Positions 1-9,212 are shown, counted from the first letter of the stretch. The stretch: DNA of 64,000 nucleotides from Salipiger pallidus (GCF_014643635.1 NZ_BMJV01000002.1:310001-374000), one strand, 5' to 3'. The notes: generated by a model from the sequence alone, not told the origin. Made by a program: numbers and translations.

Positions 1-1
1 G

Positions 2-1435
2 CTTTTGCGCGATGCTAATCTGGTTGCCGGAGACTGGATCGAGGCTGACCCAAATACCGGCATTGCCGTGCGTAACCCCGCTGACGGCTCGCTGATCGGA
101 TACGTCCCGAAACTGGGCCGCGCAGAAGTGGCCAAGGCCGTTAAGGCGGCCGAAGAGGCGCAAAAGACTTGGGCTGCGCGCACCGCGAAAGACCGCGCCA
201 CTGTGCTGCGCACATGGTTCGATCTGATGATGGCGCATCGCGAAGCTCTGGCGCAGATCCTGACGCTGGAACAGGGCAAACCTTTGACGGAAGCCGCAGG
301 CGAGATCACTTATGGCGCGAGCTTTGTCGAGTGGTTCGCCGAAGAAGCCCGCCGGGTCTACGGCGAGACCATTCCCGGCCATCAGCCCGACAAGCGCATT
401 CTCGTGATGAAGCAACCCATCGGTGTTGTCGCCGCCATCACGCCGTGGAATTTCCCGAACGCGATGATCACCCGCAAGGCCGGACCTGCCTTTGCTGCGG
501 GCTGTGGCATGGTGTTGAAACCTGCGTCGCAAACGCCTTATTCCGCCATCGCTTTGGCGGTTCTGGCCGAACGTGCCGGGCTTCCCAAGGGCCTTTTCAG
601 CGTCATCACCGGCTCTGCCGCGCAGATCGGTGCCGAAATGACCGAGAACCCGGTGGTGCGCAAACTGACCTTTACCGGCTCTACAGAGATTGGCGCGATG
701 CTCTACGCGCAATCAGCTTCGACGATCAAGAAGCTCGGGCTGGAACTTGGTGGCAATGCGCCATTTATCGTCTTCGATGATGCCGATCTCGACGCCGCTG
801 TCGAAGGCGCTGTGATCGCGAAATTCCGTAACAATGGCCAGACCTGTGTCTGCGCCAATCGCATCTATGTGCAGGACGGGGTTTACGATGCCTTCGCCGA
901 GAAACTCGTCAAGGCAGTTTCGCGGCTGCGCACCGGCAACGGTATGGAGAGCGGAGTCGAACTTGGCCCACTGATCGACGAGAGCGCACTTGAAAAAGTG
1001 CAAAACCACGTGACCGACGTGGTGGAAAAAGGCGGGCGGGTGCTTGCGGGCGGTAAACCCCATGGTCTGGGCGGCACTTTCTATGAGCCGACGGTTTTGG
1101 CCGATGTGACCTCCGAGATGGCGGTCGCGCGCGAAGAGACCTTTGGTCCCGTCGCACCGCTGTTCCGCTTCACGGAGGAGGCAGAGGCGATCCAAGCTGC
1201 CAATGACACAGAATTCGGCCTTGCCTCCTATTTCTACGCTCAGGATGTGGCGCGGATTTTCCGGGTCTCGGAAGGCCTGGAATACGGCATGGTCGGGGTC
1301 AACACCGGGCTGATCTCCACCGCTGAAGCGCCTTTCGGTGGGGTCAAAATGTCGGGCTTGGGCCGCGAAGGCTCGCGTCATGGCATCGAAGATTTCCTTG
1401 AGTTGAAATACGTGTGTTTGGGAAGCATCGCATGA
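2..1435 (+). CDS. gabD: Succinate-semialdehyde dehydrogenase, 5' partial
   Basis: NAD(P)-dependent aldehyde dehydrogenase of the GabD group, which oxidises succinate semialdehyde to succinate in the GABA shunt. The frame is open to the left edge, so the true start is probably outside the window; the first in-frame start-like codon is a TTG at 5. Visible ALDH features are the cofactor-binding TPWNFP segment, the GSTEIG turn of the Rossmann domain, the ELGGNAP loop with the general-base Glu, and the GQTCVCANR stretch with the nucleophilic Cys. The stop overlaps the next gene's ATG by four bases (ATGA), so the two are translationally coupled. Substrate assignment rests on family resemblance; a related semialdehyde is possible. 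Confidence 0.88.
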   Translation, partial: LLRDANLVAGDWIEADPNTGIAVRNPADGSLIGYVPKLGRAEVAKAVKAAEEAQKTWAARTAKDRATVLRTWFDLMMAHREALAQILTLEQGKPLTEAAGEITYGASFVEWFAEEARRVYGETIPGHQPDKRILVMKQPIGVVAAITPWNFPNAMITRKAGPAFAAGCGMVLKPASQTPYSAIALAVLAERAGLPKGLFSVITGSAAQIGAEMTENPVVRKLTFTGSTEIGAMLYAQSASTIKKLGLELGGNAPFIVFDDADLDAAVEGAVIAKFRNNGQTCVCANRIYVQDGVYDAFAEKLVKAVSRLRTGNGMESGVELGPLIDESALEKVQNHVTDVVEKGGRVLAGGKPHGLGGTFYEPTVLADVTSEMAVAREETFGPVAPLFRFTEEAEAIQAANDTEFGLASYFYAQDVARIFRVSEGLEYGMVGVNTGLISTAEAPFGGVKMSGLGREGSRHGIEDFLELKYVCLGSIA

Positions 1436-2844
1436 GCGGGGCGGATCAGAACTTCGACCTCATCGTCATTGGCGCCGGCCCTGGCGGCTATGTGGCCGCC
1501 ATTCGTGCGGCGCAGCTTGGCCTTAAGGTCGCCTGTGTCGAACGCGAGAACCTCGGTGGGGTTTGCCTGAACTGGGGCTGCATTCCGACCAAGGCGTTGT
1601 TGCGCTCTGCCGAGGTTTATCACCAGATTCACCGCGTCAAGGAGTTCGGCCTCTCGGTCGAGGGCGCGTCCTTCGATCTCGACGCCATCGTCAAGCGGTC
1701 GCGCGGCGTTGCGGCGCAGATGAACGGCGGCATCAAGGGCTTGTTCAAAAAGAACAAAGTCACCGCGATCATGGGGGAGGCCAAGCTGGCCGGGCAAGGC
1801 AAGGTCGAGGTCAAAACCAACCCGGGGCTGGAGAGCGAAACTGTCACGCTGACCGCCAAGAACATCATCTTCGCCACCGGCGCGCGTGCCCGCGAGCTGC
1901 CGGGGCTGGAGGCCGACGGTGATCTGGTCTGGACCTACCGCCACGCGTTGGTACCGACGCGGATGCCCAAGAAGTTGCTGGTCATCGGTTCGGGCGCCAT
2001 TGGCATTGAATTCGCGAGTTTCTACAACACGCTAGGTGCCGACACGACGGTCGTCGAAGCAATGGATAGCGTGCTTCCGATCGAGGATAAAGACATCTCC
2101 GCCTTCGCCAAAAAGCAGTTTGAACAGCAGGGGATGAAGATCCTGCAAAAGACCACGGTCAAGAAACTCGACCGGGCAAAAGGCAAAGTGACGGCGCATT
2201 TTGAAGCGGCCGGAAAAGTCACCACGGAAGAGTTCGACACGGTGATTTCGGCAGTCGGCATCGTCGGCAATGTCGAGGGTCTTGGCCTCGAGGAGGCGGG
2301 CGTCAAAATCGACCGCACGCATGTCGTGACCGACGAGTTCTGCCGCACGGGCGTCGACGGGTTGTTCGCCATCGGCGACCTCGCGGGCGCGCCTTGGCTG
2401 GCACACAAGGCATCCCACGAGGGCGTCATGGTCGCGGAGCTGATCGCCGGTCAACATCCGCACCCGATAAAGCCGAATTCGATCGCGGGCTGCACCTATT
2501 GTCATCCGCAAGTGGCCTCTGTGGGGCTCACGGAAGACAAGGCGAAAGAGGCGGGTTACGAGATCAAGGTCGGCAAATTTCCCTTTATCGGTAACGGCAA
2601 AGCGGTCGCGATGGGCGAGACCGATGGTCTGGTGAAAACCGTGTTCGACGCCAAGACGGGCGAGCTTCTGGGCGCGCATATGGTGGGGGCCGAAGTGACG
2701 GAAATGATCCAGGGCTACGTGATCGGGCGGACGCTTGAGACCACGGAAGAAGAGCTGATGAACACGGTCTTCCCGCACCCGACAATGTCGGAAATGATGC
2801 ATGAATCCGTGCTCGCGGCTTATGGCCGGGCGCTGCATATTTGA
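1432..2844 (+). CDS. lpdA: Dihydrolipoyl dehydrogenase (E3)
   Basis: FAD-dependent E3 component that reoxidises dihydrolipoamide in 2-oxoacid dehydrogenase or glycine cleavage complexes. About 470 residues, the normal length. In order: an FAD-binding GAGPGGYVAA motif near the N-terminus, the redox disulfide in GGVCLNWGCIPTKAL, a second Rossmann motif GSGAIGIEFAS for NAD, the GDLAGAPWLAHKA FAD segment, and the C-terminal HPHPTMSE-type His/Glu dyad. I chose the ATG overlapping the gabD stop; an in-frame GTG at 1414 would add six residues. No E1/E2 genes are in view, so which complex it serves is unknown. The gene ends just before insertion-sequence debris. Confidence 0.92.
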   Translation: MSGADQNFDLIVIGAGPGGYVAAIRAAQLGLKVACVERENLGGVCLNWGCIPTKALLRSAEVYHQIHRVKEFGLSVEGASFDLDAIVKRSRGVAAQMNGGIKGLFKKNKVTAIMGEAKLAGQGKVEVKTNPGLESETVTLTAKNIIFATGARARELPGLEADGDLVWTYRHALVPTRMPKKLLVIGSGAIGIEFASFYNTLGADTTVVEAMDSVLPIEDKDISAFAKKQFEQQGMKILQKTTVKKLDRAKGKVTAHFEAAGKVTTEEFDTVISAVGIVGNVEGLGLEEAGVKIDRTHVVTDEFCRTGVDGLFAIGDLAGAPWLAHKASHEGVMVAELIAGQHPHPIKPNSIAGCTYCHPQVASVGLTEDKAKEAGYEIKVGKFPFIGNGKAVAMGETDGLVKTVFDAKTGELLGAHMVGAEVTEMIQGYVIGRTLETTEEELMNTVFPHPTMSEMMHESVLAAYGRALHI

Positions 2845-2849
2845 GGGGA

Positions 2850-3564
2850 TGAGCGTGGAGTGCCCCATCGCGTGGTACAGCTTGGACGTTAGTGCATGGT
2901 CGGCCTTTGTTCTATCGGGGACGATGCTCTTGGGGGCCGGCGGCCGGTGTCCCAAAGCGCTGGGTGGGCTGAGCCAGTTGTAGTGGCCCCGCCACCGTTC
3001 AATCAGGATCTGGGACTCGCGTAACGTGGTAAGACCTCGCCATTGAGCAGATCATCGCGGAAGGGGCTTTGAAGCTCTCTACGAAACCCATCTGCGCTGG
3101 CTTGCCCGGCGCGATGTAGTGCCACTCGATCCGGTGCGCGGCAGCAAAGGTTAAGATTGCGTTACTGGTCATTTGGGTGGCGTTGTCAGAGACGATCATC
3201 CCCGGCTTTCCGCGACCCTCGATCAGGGCCGTCAATTCAGGCGCCACTCGGCGCCCCGAGTGCGAGGTGTCCGGGATCGCCGCGAGGCACTCTTGGGTAA
3301 CATCGTCGACCACGTGAGCTCCCGAAAGCGCTGGCCGTTGGCGAACTGGTCATGGACCAAATCGAGCGACCAGCGCGCATTGGGACGCGCCTCGACCAGG
3401 ATCGGGGCTCGCGTCGCGATAGACTTGCGTCGGGCCTTTCGCTTGCGCACCGTCAGCCCTGCCTTGCGATCCGCGCCGGCAATCCGGTACGCCCGCCGCT
3501 CTGAGAACCCGAACCGGGCCTTCAGGTGCACGAACACCTCTCGTTTCACAGCAGGCGTCACCAC
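2850..3564 (-). pseudogene. IS3-family transposase OrfB, frameshifted remnant
   Basis: Decayed DDE transposase of the IS3 family (IS407-like flavour). The N-terminal part (3564 to about 3260) carries the RNARWSLDLVHDQF segment. The reading then shifts frame into VDDVTQECLAAIPDTS, SGRRVAPELTALI and the IVSDNATQMTSN and WHYIAPGKPAQMGFVESF motifs. It shifts again near 3090 (remains of RDDLLNGE) and near 3000, where YNWLSPPSALGHRPPAPK, the family's C-terminal signature, appears in a third frame. At least three frame breaks mean it is inactive. Its end abuts the lpdA stop. I could not identify the terminal inverted repeats. Confidence 0.8.
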
Positions 3565-3865
3565 TTTTTTGAAACCAGTTCCTTCATCGCGGCGAGATCG
3601 AGCATTTGCTCGGCCAGCAGCTTTTTTAGCTTGGCTTTGTCACCCTTAAGCGTCTTCAGCCGCTCCGCCTCCGATACCGTCATGTCACCGAATTTGGCCT
3701 TCCAGTTATAGAAGGTTCCGTCCGACATACCGTGTTTGCGGCACAGGTCCGCGCACTTCGCGCCTGCCTCGTGCTCGGCCAAGATGCTCCTTCCCGGCAG
3801 CATTCTGGGAATGCGCCTGCCGGGCAATGGATGATCTGCTCGTCCGTGAATCTTGTTCGCTTCAT
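3558..3865 (-). pseudogene. IS3-family OrfA, disrupted by a palindromic insert
   Basis: OrfA of the same IS3-type element, the helix-turn-helix DNA-binding half of the transposase. The normal start MKRTRFTDEQII is in one frame from 3865. The rest, LAEHEAGAKCADLCRKHGMS, GTFYNWKAKFGDMTVSEAERL and LLAEQMLDLAAMKELVSKKW, is in another. Between them lies about 40 bp of unrelated sequence containing a strong palindrome (3793-3824) that displaces the frame. The last codons overlap orfB in the usual IS3 arrangement, where OrfAB is made by frameshifting. Confidence 0.78.
3793..3824. repeat. Small palindromic insertion inside IS orfA
   Basis: Two arms, CCCGGCAGCATTC and its complement (interrupted by a 3-nt bulge), with a 3-nt loop, form a hairpin of 13 base pairs. 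It lies exactly where the OrfA reading frame is broken, in about 40 bp that the protein family does not normally have. It resembles a REP-like or palindromic mini-element. I found no second copy in this window. Confidence 0.55.
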
Positions 3866-3899
3866 TGACCATCTTCAAGTTGGAGCGGGCCCTAAACCG

Positions 3900-4115
3900 C
3901 GGTGGACGAAGAATCCCGTGGCAGGTCACTCCCACTACGACATTCATGTTCAGCTTTGCACCCACCTCGCGGACTTCATGGCTGCCTGTAAATTCTCCCT
4001 TAGGCTGACGGCGATCAGAGGCCTCACGCCACACGAATATGTCTGCAAGGCAACGACTTTGGAGCCGGACAGATTCATCGTCGATCGGATCCATCAGAAG
4101 GCGGGGACTGAACAG
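3900..4115 (+). pseudogene. C-terminal fragment of IS481-type transposase
   Basis: The reading contains HYDIHVQLCTHLADFMAACK, then RLTAIRGLTPHEYVCKAT and EPDRFIVDRIHQKAGTEQ. This is the characteristic C-terminal tail of IS481-family transposases (usually YNFARRLKTL.GLTPYEFICK...EPDRF..DPIHQMPGLNT). Only about 70 residues remain; the catalytic core is absent and the upstream junction runs into the IS3 orfA start region. This is evidence of two successive insertions and deletions between lpdA and the dehydrogenase operon. Confidence 0.72.
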
Positions 4116-4547
4116 CGAAGCGTCCAGAGCGGGGGAGCCGGCTGCGGCCAGCGGAAGGCCTGAGTCGTTTTGTCTAATCCTATGATTGTGAGCGGCTGGA
4201 GGTGATCCCGCAAAGGGAGGGAGTTGGCGCTTACGTGATCACAACCGTTTGTTCGCGCTGCTGCCGGGCCTCGGGATGCCGCAACTGGCATCAGGCACTC
4301 TTTTGAAAAGCTGTCGGACGTGGTGCAGCGCCTGTATATGTTGGCTTTGGCAAGTGTTCGTGTGACGCAGCGGCAAGATGTCGCAAAACCGTGATCATGT
4401 GGCTGGCGTCGGGCAGCCATGCGCTCGGTGCATGACAAAGCCGCTTTCAGGTTTTGGCTCCTTGCGCCCCGGGGGCCAAGGGACTAGCGCAGCGCCAGTG
4501 TACTCATTTGTACACAATCATCCCACCTTGCAGGCAGGACATTGCGA
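4116..4547. other. Non-coding stretch before dehydrogenase operon
   Basis: About 430 bp without a convincing gene. The left part is probably insertion-sequence debris. The right part should hold the promoter of the GMC dehydrogenase operon, including the palindrome at 4498-4515 and a GGA ribosome-binding site at 4537. Confidence 0.5.
4498..4515. promoter_or_regulatory. Candidate operator, perfect 6-6-6 palindrome
   Basis: GTGTAC, a six-base spacer TCATTT, then GTACAC. It lies about 33 bp upstream of the ATG of the exported small subunit, a position typical for an operator overlapping or just downstream of the promoter. The regulator is unknown; no regulator gene is adjacent. Confidence 0.4.
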
Positions 4548-5246
4548 ATGACCGATCTCCCCGGGTATCCGAGCCGCCGCAACTTCCTCAAGGGCTCCGC
4601 CGCAGGCTTTGCTCTTACCGGAATTGCCGCCTCTGCAGAGGCACAGACCGAGGCTCCCGTCTCGCTCGACGAGTACCAGACCGAATATCTGAACGAGGCC
4701 GAATGGGCCTTCATCATGGCCGCGACCGCGCGGCTTATCCCGTCCGAGGGCGATGGCCCCGGTGCCATCGAAACCCGCGTTCCGGTCTTCATCGACCGCC
4801 AGCTTGCCAGTGACTACGGCACCGCGGACGACTGGTACATGGAAGGCCCCCACGATGCCGATGCCGAGCCGAACCGCGGCTGGCAGACCCCCCTCAACCC
4901 CGCCGAAGTGTATCGCCAGGCAATCCCCGTCTTCGACGCGTGGTGCCAGGACACCCATGGTGCCGGCTTTGCCGAGCTTGACGAAGAACGGCAGGATGCC
5001 GCGCTGACCTCGCTGTCCAACGGCGACGTGGCGCTGGCCCCCGAGGTCCGTGACTTCTGGTCCCTGCTGCTGTCGAACACCAAGGAAGGCTACTTCGCGG
5101 ATCCGCAATACGGCGGCAACGCAGGGATGCAGTCCTGGGTCTACATTGGCTTCCCCGGCGCGCGCGCCGCGTACCGTGAATGGCCCGAGCGTCACAACAT
5201 CGAATACCCGCTCGGCCCCGTGTCGATCTCGGGCGAGAGGGCCTGA
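4548..5246 (+). CDS. Gluconate 2-dehydrogenase subunit 3-type small subunit, Tat-exported
   Basis: Small subunit of a three-component membrane-bound flavoprotein dehydrogenase (gluconate/fructose/glucose dehydrogenase type). It escorts the flavoprotein through the Tat pathway. The N-terminus has a twin-arginine signal, SRRNFLKGSAAG, followed by a hydrophobic stretch and an Ala-rich cleavage region (ASAEAQ). The rest matches the subunit 3 pattern (ATARLIPSEGDGPGA, then a C-terminal YIGFPG segment). ATG 4548 is preferred over the in-frame TTG at 4542 because a GGA sits 8 bases upstream. It is followed after 3 bp by the flavoprotein gene. Confidence 0.85.
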   Translation: MTDLPGYPSRRNFLKGSAAGFALTGIAASAEAQTEAPVSLDEYQTEYLNEAEWAFIMAATARLIPSEGDGPGAIETRVPVFIDRQLASDYGTADDWYMEGPHDADAEPNRGWQTPLNPAEVYRQAIPVFDAWCQDTHGAGFAELDEERQDAALTSLSNGDVALAPEVRDFWSLLLSNTKEGYFADPQYGGNAGMQSWVYIGFPGARAAYREWPERHNIEYPLGPVSISGERA

Positions 5247-5249
5247 TCC

Positions 5250-7022
5250 ATGGCAAGAACCGAACCGAAAAAAGACGTCGTCATCGTCGGCCTCGGATGG
5301 ACCGGCTCCATCGCGGGCATCGAGCTGGCGCAGGAAGGCCTCGACATCGTTGCGCTTGAACGCGGCCATGATCAGAACACCGTTCCGAACTTCGAATACC
5401 CCCAGCAGATCGACGAGCTGAAATACGGCGTGCGCGTCAAGATGATGCAAAAGCCGTCGCAGCAGACCCTGACTGTGCGCCGCAGCGGCGACGAGACGGC
5501 GCTGCCCTACCGCTCGCTTGGCTCGTTCCTGCCGGGCAACGGCGTCGGCGGCGCGGGCACCCACTGGAACGGCCTCAACTGGCGCCCCATGCCCGAAGAG
5601 CTGCGCCTGCGCTCCTACGTGACTGAAAACTGGGGTGAGGACATCATCCCCGAAGGCATGACCATCGGTGACTACCCGGTGTCTTACGACGAACTCGAGC
5701 CGTTCTTCACCCAGTTCGAGAAGGTCGCGGGTATCGCAGGCAAGGCAGGCAACCTGAACGGCGAAATCCAGGAAGGTGGCAACCCGTTCGAAGGCTGGCG
5801 TTCCGAAGAATTCCCGATGCCGGCCCACAAGCCGACCTTTGACAGCGCGAAGTTCGGCGAAGCGGCCTCGGCCATGGGCTACCACCCGTTCACCGCATCC
5901 GCGGGCATCGCCTCGACCTCGTACACGAACCCCTACGGGATGCAGATGGGGCCGTGCAACTTCTGCGGTTTCTGCGAGCGGTTCGGCTGCTACCAGTACT
6001 CCAAATCTTCGCCGCAGACGGCGATCCTTGGCGCGCTGAAGCAGTACCCGAACTTCGAATACCGCACCAATTCCGAGGTGCTGAAGATCGAGACCGCCCC
6101 CGACGGCCAGACCGCCACCGGCGTCACCTACTGGGACGAAGAAGCGCAGGAAGAGGTCTTCCAGCCCGCCGACATCGTCATCCTGTCGAGCTATCAGCTG
6201 AACAACGTTCACCTGATGCTGCTGTCGGGGATCGGCGGCCCGGTCTATGATCCGGTCACCGGTGAGGGCGTTCTGGGCAAGAACTACGCTTACCAGATGA
6301 ACGGCGGCGTTTCGATGTTCTTCGAGGACGAGCAGTTCAACCCGTTCGTCGGCCACGGCGCCAACGGCATCGCGCTTGACGATTTCGCCATCAACCAGAA
6401 CGACTTTGGTGCGCTAGGCTTTATCGGCGGCAGCTACTGGCGGTCGGGCACCTTCAACGGTCAGCCGATCCGTTCCATGCGCCTGCCAAGCGGCACGCCC
6501 GCGTGGGGTGCCGGCTGGAAGGAAGGCATCAAGAAGTGGTACGGCCACTCCATGTCGATCGGCTCGCACGGCTCGCACATGGCCTATGCCAACAACCACC
6601 TCGACCTCGACCCCACCTACACGGACCGCCACGGGCGTCCGCTGATGCGGATGACGTTCAACTGGCAGGACAACGACCTGCGGATGAACCAGTACATGAA
6701 GTCGAAGATGGAGCCGCTGGCCGCCTCCATGAACCCCGACCTCATGCAGTCCGGTTTCAAAGGGCCTGGCGCGCAATATGACGTGCGTCCCTACCAGACC
6801 ACGCACAACACTGGCGGACACATCATGTCCACGAATGCGCGTGAAGGGTCGGTCAACCGCTACAGCCAGGCTTGGGACAAGCACAACGTCTTCGTCATGG
6901 GGGCGGGCAACTTCGTGCAGAACACCCAGTACAACCCGACCGGCCTCGTGGGCGGCCTTGCGTATCACACCGTGAACGCGATCCGCACCCAGTACCTGTC
7001 CAACCCCCGTCCGCTGGTTTGA
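5250..7022 (+). CDS. GMC-family FAD dehydrogenase, large catalytic subunit
   Basis: Glucose-methanol-choline oxidoreductase subunit that oxidises a sugar, sugar acid or alcohol in the periplasm. An FAD-binding GLGWTGSIAGIELAQEG lies near residues 14-30. A Cys cluster, CNFCGFCERFGC (residues 236-247), resembles that of FAD-dependent glucose/fructose dehydrogenases, where Cys residues hold a 3Fe-4S cluster. A catalytic-site segment TTHNTGGHIM and a final NPTGLVGGLAYHT complete the C-terminal GMC domain. There is no signal peptide, consistent with piggy-back export on the Tat-tagged small subunit. At 590 aa it is the normal size. The exact substrate cannot be read from sequence; gluconate is only the default name. 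Confidence 0.87.
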   Translation: MARTEPKKDVVIVGLGWTGSIAGIELAQEGLDIVALERGHDQNTVPNFEYPQQIDELKYGVRVKMMQKPSQQTLTVRRSGDETALPYRSLGSFLPGNGVGGAGTHWNGLNWRPMPEELRLRSYVTENWGEDIIPEGMTIGDYPVSYDELEPFFTQFEKVAGIAGKAGNLNGEIQEGGNPFEGWRSEEFPMPAHKPTFDSAKFGEAASAMGYHPFTASAGIASTSYTNPYGMQMGPCNFCGFCERFGCYQYSKSSPQTAILGALKQYPNFEYRTNSEVLKIETAPDGQTATGVTYWDEEAQEEVFQPADIVILSSYQLNNVHLMLLSGIGGPVYDPVTGEGVLGKNYAYQMNGGVSMFFEDEQFNPFVGHGANGIALDDFAINQNDFGALGFIGGSYWRSGTFNGQPIRSMRLPSGTPAWGAGWKEGIKKWYGHSMSIGSHGSHMAYANNHLDLDPTYTDRHGRPLMRMTFNWQDNDLRMNQYMKSKMEPLAASMNPDLMQSGFKGPGAQYDVRPYQTTHNTGGHIMSTNAREGSVNRYSQAWDKHNVFVMGAGNFVQNTQYNPTGLVGGLAYHTVNAIRTQYLSNPRPLV

Positions 7023-7033
7023 GGAGCGATTAG

Positions 7034-8389
7034 ATGAAAACATTTCTCCGCATCCTTGCGGGCCTCGTGCTCGTGGGCGTGATTGCCCTGCTGGCCTTCA
7101 TCTTCGTGCCGGTGCAGCGCACCGAGCCCACCACCGAGCTTGCCGCCGACTGGCAAGCCGCCGAAGGGCAGGGGGAGCTGGTGCTCGACGCGGGTGACTG
7201 CGTGGCCTGCCACACCTCCGACGATGGTGAAAGCCTTGCCGGTGGCCGTGCCATCGCCAGCCCCATGGGGACCATCTGGTCCACCAACATCACCCCCGAT
7301 GCCGAAACCGGCATCGGCAACTGGTCTTTTGCCGACTTCCGCGCGGCGATGATCGACGGTGTCACCCCGAACGGCACGCATCTCTACCCGGCGATGCCCT
7401 ACGAGAACTACCGCCTGATGACCGAAGAGGACATGCGCGCCCTCTACGACTACCTCATGACCGAAGTTGAGCCGGTGTCCGCGGCCAACAAGGACACCAA
7501 CCTCGACTTCCCGTTCAACCAGCGCTGGGGCATCCGTGCCTGGAACTGGCTGGCGCTGACCCATGACGCGGGCTTTACCCCCGCGGGTGTCTCCGACGCG
7601 CAGGATCGTGGTCAGTACCTCGTGGAAAGCCTTGGCCACTGCGGTGCCTGCCACACGCCCCGCAACACCTTCATGGCGCAGGACGGCGTGACGGCAGAGT
7701 CGGAGAGCTTCCTTGCAGGCGGTGTCGTCGGCGGCTGGAACGCTCCGGCCCTGCGCGGTGACGACGCGGGCATCAAGGGCTGGACCGTGTCCGAGCTGGC
7801 CGATTACCTCGCCACGGGTCGCAACGCGCACTCCACTGCCAACGGCGAAATGGCGCTGGTGGTCGAGCATTCCCTCCAGAAGCTGCCGGACAGCGACAAC
7901 ATTGCCATCGCAGCCTACCTCAAGGGCATGGACGGCGATGCGTTCGACCTTCCCGAGGAAGTGGCCGCCGCAGGTCCGATCGCGACCCCCGAGGCAGAAG
8001 CGGACGATGCCGGTGCCGCGACCGCCGAGCTGCTGGTGTCGGCTGATCCGGACATGCCGCTGGGCGCGCGCCTCTACTCGGACAACTGCCTTGGCTGCCA
8101 CTTTGCCTCCGGCAAGGGTGCGCCTGGCATCTTCCCCGAGCTGCAAGGCAACGGCCTCGTGGTCGGCTCCGAAGTGTCGCCGCTGATCTCGGTGATCCTG
8201 AACGGCGCCGAGGTTCCCCCGACTGCCAAGCGTCCCATGACGCTGCGCATGCAGGGCTACGCCGACCGACTGAGCGATGACGAGGTCGCCGAGCTGGCGA
8301 CTTGGCTGCGTGGTGCCTGGGGCAACGACGCGGGCGCTGTGGCACCCGAGGCCGTGGCCGAGGTGCGCGACAGCGACAGCGCGCACTGA
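7034..8389 (+). CDS. Tri-haem membrane-anchored cytochrome c subunit
   Basis: Electron-transfer subunit that passes electrons from the GMC flavoprotein to quinone or terminal oxidases. One N-terminal hydrophobic segment (about residues 5-26) anchors or exports it. Three c-type haem sites follow: CVACH (residues 56-60), CGACH (203-207) and CLGCH (352-356). This is the standard three-haem layout of gluconate/alcohol dehydrogenase cytochrome subunits. A low-complexity Ala/Glu/Asp linker precedes the third domain. It lies 11 bp after the flavoprotein gene and is followed by a clear terminator, so this is the last gene of a three-gene operon. Confidence 0.9.
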   Translation: MKTFLRILAGLVLVGVIALLAFIFVPVQRTEPTTELAADWQAAEGQGELVLDAGDCVACHTSDDGESLAGGRAIASPMGTIWSTNITPDAETGIGNWSFADFRAAMIDGVTPNGTHLYPAMPYENYRLMTEEDMRALYDYLMTEVEPVSAANKDTNLDFPFNQRWGIRAWNWLALTHDAGFTPAGVSDAQDRGQYLVESLGHCGACHTPRNTFMAQDGVTAESESFLAGGVVGGWNAPALRGDDAGIKGWTVSELADYLATGRNAHSTANGEMALVVEHSLQKLPDSDNIAIAAYLKGMDGDAFDLPEEVAAAGPIATPEAEADDAGAATAELLVSADPDMPLGARLYSDNCLGCHFASGKGAPGIFPELQGNGLVVGSEVSPLISVILNGAEVPPTAKRPMTLRMQGYADRLSDDEVAELATWLRGAWGNDAGAVAPEAVAEVRDSDSAH

Positions 8390-8412
8390 TCGGACGGCAC
8401 GTCCACTGGAAA

Positions 8413-8440
8413 GGGCCGGAGATTGCTCCGGCCCTTTTTT
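8413..8440 (+). terminator. Rho-independent terminator after cytochrome c gene
   Basis: Perfect 8-bp stem GGGCCGGA / TCCGGCCC with a 6-nt loop, directly followed by six T residues. It ends the dehydrogenase operon 23 bp after the stop codon. Confidence 0.9.
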
Positions 8441-8486
8441 CGTGCGTAACGAAGGGTCGGCCTGCCAGCGATCCTTGACCGTCTGT

Positions 8487-8861
8487 GACCGGTTGTCCCG
8501 CGCGGTGCCGGACGCGCGCCACATCGCCGACGGGCTAGCTGAATGCGGGGTACGCCTCGCGCTAAGGAAGCATGGTCTACGACCCGGCCGTTCCGATGGG
8601 AGGGATGTTCTTCAACGTGCTGGCGACCTTCGCCGAGTTCGAAGCTGATCTAATCCGGCCTCGCACCCGCGAGGGCATGGCAGTCGCCTGCGCCAAAGGG
8701 AAGCTGAGGGGCAAGAAACCAGAGCATTCTGACCGGCAGCGGCGGAGCTGACACGGATGCACGCAACAGGGGAGTATTGGGTGTTGGACTTGGCCGAGCT
8801 CTTATCTGTCTCGCGGCCAACCGTTTATCGCACGCTGGCGCGGCAGGGGCCGAAACGATGA
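8487..8861 (+). pseudogene. Serine resolvase remnant, second copy of the 35.6-kb gene
   Basis: The DNA reads, with two frame breaks, as the last two thirds of the resolvase at 35371-35952: DRLSRAVPDARHIADGLAE, then FFNVLATFAEFEADLIRP, EGMAVACAKGKLRGKKPE and SVSRPTVYRTLARQGPKR. The N-terminal part with the catalytic serine is missing. An extra base after the GVRLAL codons and a deletion in the DRQ.AAELTRM region break the frame. The gene is dead. Similarity to the other copy continues past the stop codon to about 8940. Confidence 0.85.
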
Positions 8862-8940
8862 CGGCTGACGACCTCTTCCAACTCTTTACAGTCGGCCCTT
8901 TCAGCGACGGCACGGATCGTTCCGTGGGCAGGGTGGACGG
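8487..8940 (+). repeat. Direct repeat with 35578-36031 (resolvase block)
   Basis: The ~450-bp segment is a diverged copy of 35578-36031, including about 80 bp of downstream non-coding sequence (TTCAGCGACGGCAC here, TTCCAGCGACGGCAC there). Conservation beyond the stop codon shows a duplicated or twice-inserted unit rather than protein homology alone. Confidence 0.75.
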
Positions 8941-9212
8941 TCTCCGGACTTTAGCTGCGACGAGAATCCGATCATCCGCAAAGGTGAAAAGCCGACATCA
9001 AGAGCGGACCAAGGCTAATTTTTTGCGCCGCCGCAAGGCTCCTCAGAGCCTTTTGCGGCAATCGGTTGACAGATCAGGCGGCTTGATCTGCTACAATGTG
9101 CTCCTGAGCATCAGTGCTGCCAGTGAGCAGCGCTTCGGCGTCGCACCCTTGGATTAAATCAAACGACGGCGCCTGCTTCTGGTGATCCGGAGAGCACGTC
9201 CATGAACGCATG
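8941..9212. other. Non-coding gap
   Basis: About 270 bp between the resolvase remnant and the convergent LysR gene. I see no open frame with coding character, no repeat and no clear terminator here. Confidence 0.4.

Noticed and set aside
4518-6356. 612-residue minus-strand frame opposite the GMC operon
   Set aside because: Runs across two well-supported plus-strand genes; long antisense frames are expected at this GC content and the composition is Arg/Gly/Val-rich without motifs.
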